Below are positions 1 to 6,268 of a stretch of DNA of 6,268 nt, piece after piece; within the stretch, counting starts at the first letter, position 1, and every line of letters begins with the position of its first letter. Under the pieces are notes generated by a model that worked only from the letters and a program-made list of their open reading frames with translations, was not told the origin of the DNA and did not search any database. The DNA lies in the NCBI GenBank assembly GCA_029865405.1, contig JAOUGZ010000172.1, positions 1 through 6,268 on the forward strand, given 5' to 3'. Position numbers and translations under genes: made by a program. Origin of the DNA: Betaproteobacteria bacterium (lineage in GTDB: Bacteria; Pseudomonadota; Gammaproteobacteria; Burkholderiales; SG8-39).

Positions 1-516
1 CTCGACGCCCGGCTGGAAGGCATCCGTCTTCTCGCCCTTGCGGTTCACGCCCATGTCGCCCGTGGCGACGCCGCGCACCGCGCCTTTGTCGTCGTAGAGC
101 ACCTCTGCGCCGGCGAAGCCGGCGAAGATCTCCACGCCCGCGCTTTCGGCCTGCCGCCCGAGCCAGCGGGTGAGGTTGCCGAGGCTGATGACGGCGTTGC
201 CGTGGTTCTTGAAGCACGCCGGCAGCAGGACGTTCGGCGTGCGGAACGACCCGGACGGCGTGAGGAACAGGAACCGGTCCTCGCTCACCGGCACGCCAAG
301 CGGCGCGCCCGTCGATTTCGCGTCGGGCAGGAGCTCGTCGAGGGCTCGCGGGTCCATCACCGCGCCCGAGAGAATGTGTGCGCCGATCTCGGAGCCTTTC
401 TCGATGACGCACACCGACAACTCGCCGGAGAGCTGCTTGAGCCGGATCGCGGCGGCGAGGCCCGCCGGGCCGCCGCCCACCACCAGCACGTCGTACTGCA
501 TCGATTCGCGGCTCAT
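1..516 (-). CDS. Electron-transfer flavoprotein:ubiquinone oxidoreductase (ETF-QO), N-terminal part
   Basis: The enzyme passes electrons from reduced ETF, fed by acyl-CoA and amino-acid dehydrogenases, to the membrane quinone pool. The 172 codons seen run in frame without a stop to the left edge. The family is about 550 residues long, so roughly the first third is visible, and the C-terminal 4Fe-4S region lies outside. Visible signs are a Rossmann FAD motif [20 protein letters not shown] (residues 8-27; GGGPAG at 14-19), an acidic residue E39 closing the second beta strand (VCVIEKG), the family block [15 protein letters not shown] at 45-59, and [13 protein letters not shown] near the edge. 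The start at 514-516 gives [10 protein letters not shown] second Met at residue 6 (499-501) is the only close alternative. Neither has a Shine-Dalgarno sequence. The gene diverges from the thioesterase/acetoacetyl-CoA synthetase unit, which fits a role in acyl-CoA oxidation. The protein is inferred to be membrane-associated, as is usual for the family. Confidence 0.93.
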   Translation of the reverse strand, partial: MSRESMQYDVLVVGGGPAGLAAAIRLKQLSGELSVCVIEKGSEIGAHILSGAVMDPRALDELLPDAKSTGAPLGVPVSEDRFLFLTPSGSFRTPNVLLPACFKNHGNAVISLGNLTRWLGRQAESAGVEIFAGFAGAEVLYDDKGAVRGVATGDMGVNRKGEKTDAFQPGVE

Positions 517-522
517 GGCGGC

Positions 523-528
523 ATTATA
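523..528 (-). promoter_or_regulatory. Candidate -10 box for the ETF-QO gene
   Basis: On the minus strand this reads TATAAT, a perfect consensus -10 hexamer, with an overlapping GATAAT five bases upstream. It lies in the only strongly A/T-rich patch of the 22-base gap. No convincing -35 hexamer is seen: at 17-base spacing the sequence is GGGTTT. The predicted start site falls at about 516-518, on or next to the ATG at 514-516, so the mRNA would be leaderless or nearly so. Inferred from sequence only. Confidence 0.5.
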
Positions 529-532
529 TTAT
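527..532 (+). promoter_or_regulatory. Candidate -10 box for the thioesterase / acetoacetyl-CoA synthetase unit
   Basis: The plus strand reads TATTAT here (overlapping TATATT at 525-530) and shares four bases of the same A/T island with the minus-strand -10 box. The predicted start site is at about 537-540, essentially at the ATG at 539. No good -35 is seen: at 17-base spacing it is ATTCGC. The absence of a Shine-Dalgarno sequence before 539 agrees with leaderless translation, but this is inference. Confidence 0.4.
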
Positions 533-538
533 CCGGGC

Positions 539-960
539 ATGAGCGAAACCCGCCGACTCGCGCACATCGAGCGCATCCCGATCCGCTGGGGCGACATGGA
601 CGCGATGGGCCATGTGAACAACACCGTGTACTTTCGCTTCATGGAGCAGGCGCGCATCAGCTGGTTCGATCGCCTGGTGCCCGGGGAGGAGGCCTGGCAG
701 TCGACGGGCGTCGTCATCGCCAACGCCTCGTGCAACTACCGGCGCGCCATGACCTACCCGGGCACGGTCGAGGTGAAGCTATTCGTTGGCGCGCCGGGCG
801 GGGCGAGCGTGCCGACCACGTACGAACTGCGCGTGGATGCGGACCCCGAGCCGTACGCCGACGGCGCCGCCACGGTCGTGTTCATCGACATGAAGTCGCA
901 GAAATCGAAGCGCATTCCGGAGGACATCCGCGCGCGCCTGGAGCGCGCGGAAGCGGCCGC

Positions 961-964
<4 letters not shown>
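539..964 (+). CDS. Acyl-CoA thioesterase, 4-hydroxybenzoyl-CoA thioesterase (hotdog) family
   Basis: A 141-residue single-domain hotdog protein, the usual size for this family, predicted to be cytoplasmic and to hydrolyse an acyl-CoA to free acid and CoA. The diagnostic N-terminal block is [24 protein letters not shown] (residues 16 on). The second Asp of GDMD (D21) matches the catalytic Asp17 of Pseudomonas 4-hydroxybenzoyl-CoA thioesterase, and GHVNN precedes the long hotdog helix. The hotdog beta strands follow ([34 protein letters not shown]). The ATG at 539 was chosen because it puts the core block at the usual distance. An in-frame ATG at 515 would add eight residues and overlap the ETF-QO start codon, and frames further upstream run into ETF-QO. 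Neither start has a Shine-Dalgarno sequence. The stop overlaps the acetoacetyl-CoA synthetase start (ATGA, 961-964), so the two are probably cotranscribed and translationally coupled. The substrate cannot be read from the sequence. Confidence 0.9.
949..953 (+). promoter_or_regulatory. Ribosome binding site for acetoacetyl-CoA synthetase
   Basis: GGAAG lies seven bases before the ATG at 961, inside the end of the thioesterase gene. It supports 961 as the start, together with the ATGA overlap and the N-terminus [11 protein letters not shown] typical of acetoacetyl-CoA synthetases. Confidence 0.5.
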
Positions 965-2856
<1,892 letters not shown>

Positions 2857-2862
<6 letters not shown>

Positions 2863-2885
2863 CGGGGGTGGAGTTCCTGTAGACT
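2857..2885 (+). promoter_or_regulatory. pyrG: Candidate sigma70-type promoter for the pyrG-kdsA-eno operon
   Basis: TTGTAG (2857-2862, overlapping the aacS stop codon) and TAGACT (2880-2885) are separated by exactly 17 bases. The -10 box matches TATAAT at four of six positions and the -35 box begins TTG. Transcription would start near 2891-2893 in a pyrimidine-rich stretch, giving a leader of about 20 bases. The fit is modest. Support comes mainly from spacing and from this being the only intergenic DNA before a long essential operon. Confidence 0.35.
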
Positions 2886-2887
2886 CC
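2870..2887. repeat. Short inverted repeat in the pyrG upstream region
   Basis: GGAGT (2870-2874) and ACTCC (2883-2887) form a perfect 5-bp inverted repeat around an eight-base centre, lying over the putative -10 box. It could be an operator half-site pair or chance. No T-run follows, so it is not a terminator for aacS. Confidence 0.3.
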
Positions 2888-2911
2888 TTCATCCCTACAC
2901 GCCGTGGGTAA

Positions 2912-6268
<3,357 letters not shown>

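Noticed and set aside
202..960. 253-codon upstream extension of the acetoacetyl-CoA synthetase frame
   Set aside because: It overlaps the thioesterase and ETF-QO genes in another frame. The ATG at 961 with GGAAG before it and a standard N-terminus is the real start.
2870..2887. Possible intrinsic terminator between aacS and pyrG
   Set aside because: Only a 5-bp stem with an eight-base loop and no following T-run.

Overview
This GC-rich window (roughly two-thirds G+C by eye) is ordinary chromosomal sequence from a Gram-negative proteobacterium, most likely a betaproteobacterium. The pyrG-kdsA-eno order, the Kdo lipopolysaccharide gene and the ETF-quinone oxidoreductase all fit that placement. 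The lineage is inferred from gene order and protein style, not from a search. I see no phage, transposon, CRISPR, tRNA or rRNA. Nearly every base is coding, and the longest gap between genes is 49 bases.

Left block (1-2862): an acyl-CoA / ketone-body metabolism locus. The N-terminal 172 residues of an electron-transfer-flavoprotein:ubiquinone oxidoreductase run leftwards off the window edge. Divergent from it, only 22 bases away, is a two-gene unit: a small hotdog-fold acyl-CoA thioesterase and an acetoacetyl-CoA synthetase, whose stop and start overlap as ATGA. The 22-base gap holds a ten-base A/T island that reads as a -10 box on both strands. Each box lies so close to its start codon that both transcripts could be leaderless or nearly so.

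Right block (2912-6268): the conserved pyrG-kdsA-eno operon. CTP synthase is followed, with an ATGA overlap, by 3-deoxy-D-manno-octulosonate-8-phosphate (Kdo8P) synthase, and after 18 bases by enolase, which is cut by the right edge. The three products fit one supply line: enolase makes phosphoenolpyruvate, KdsA condenses it with arabinose 5-phosphate to Kdo8P, and PyrG makes the CTP that KdsB (not in the window) needs to activate Kdo for lipid A attachment. KdsA carries the Cys/His/Glu/Asp metal ligands of the metal-dependent class, unlike the E. coli enzyme.

The points most worth a second look are regulatory: the symmetric promoter island between ETF-QO and the thioesterase, the sharply A/T-ending codons at the start of pyrG, and a GC hairpin just before the kdsA start. 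I found no convincing undescribed multi-gene system. The long antisense reading frames are shadows of the GC-rich genes.
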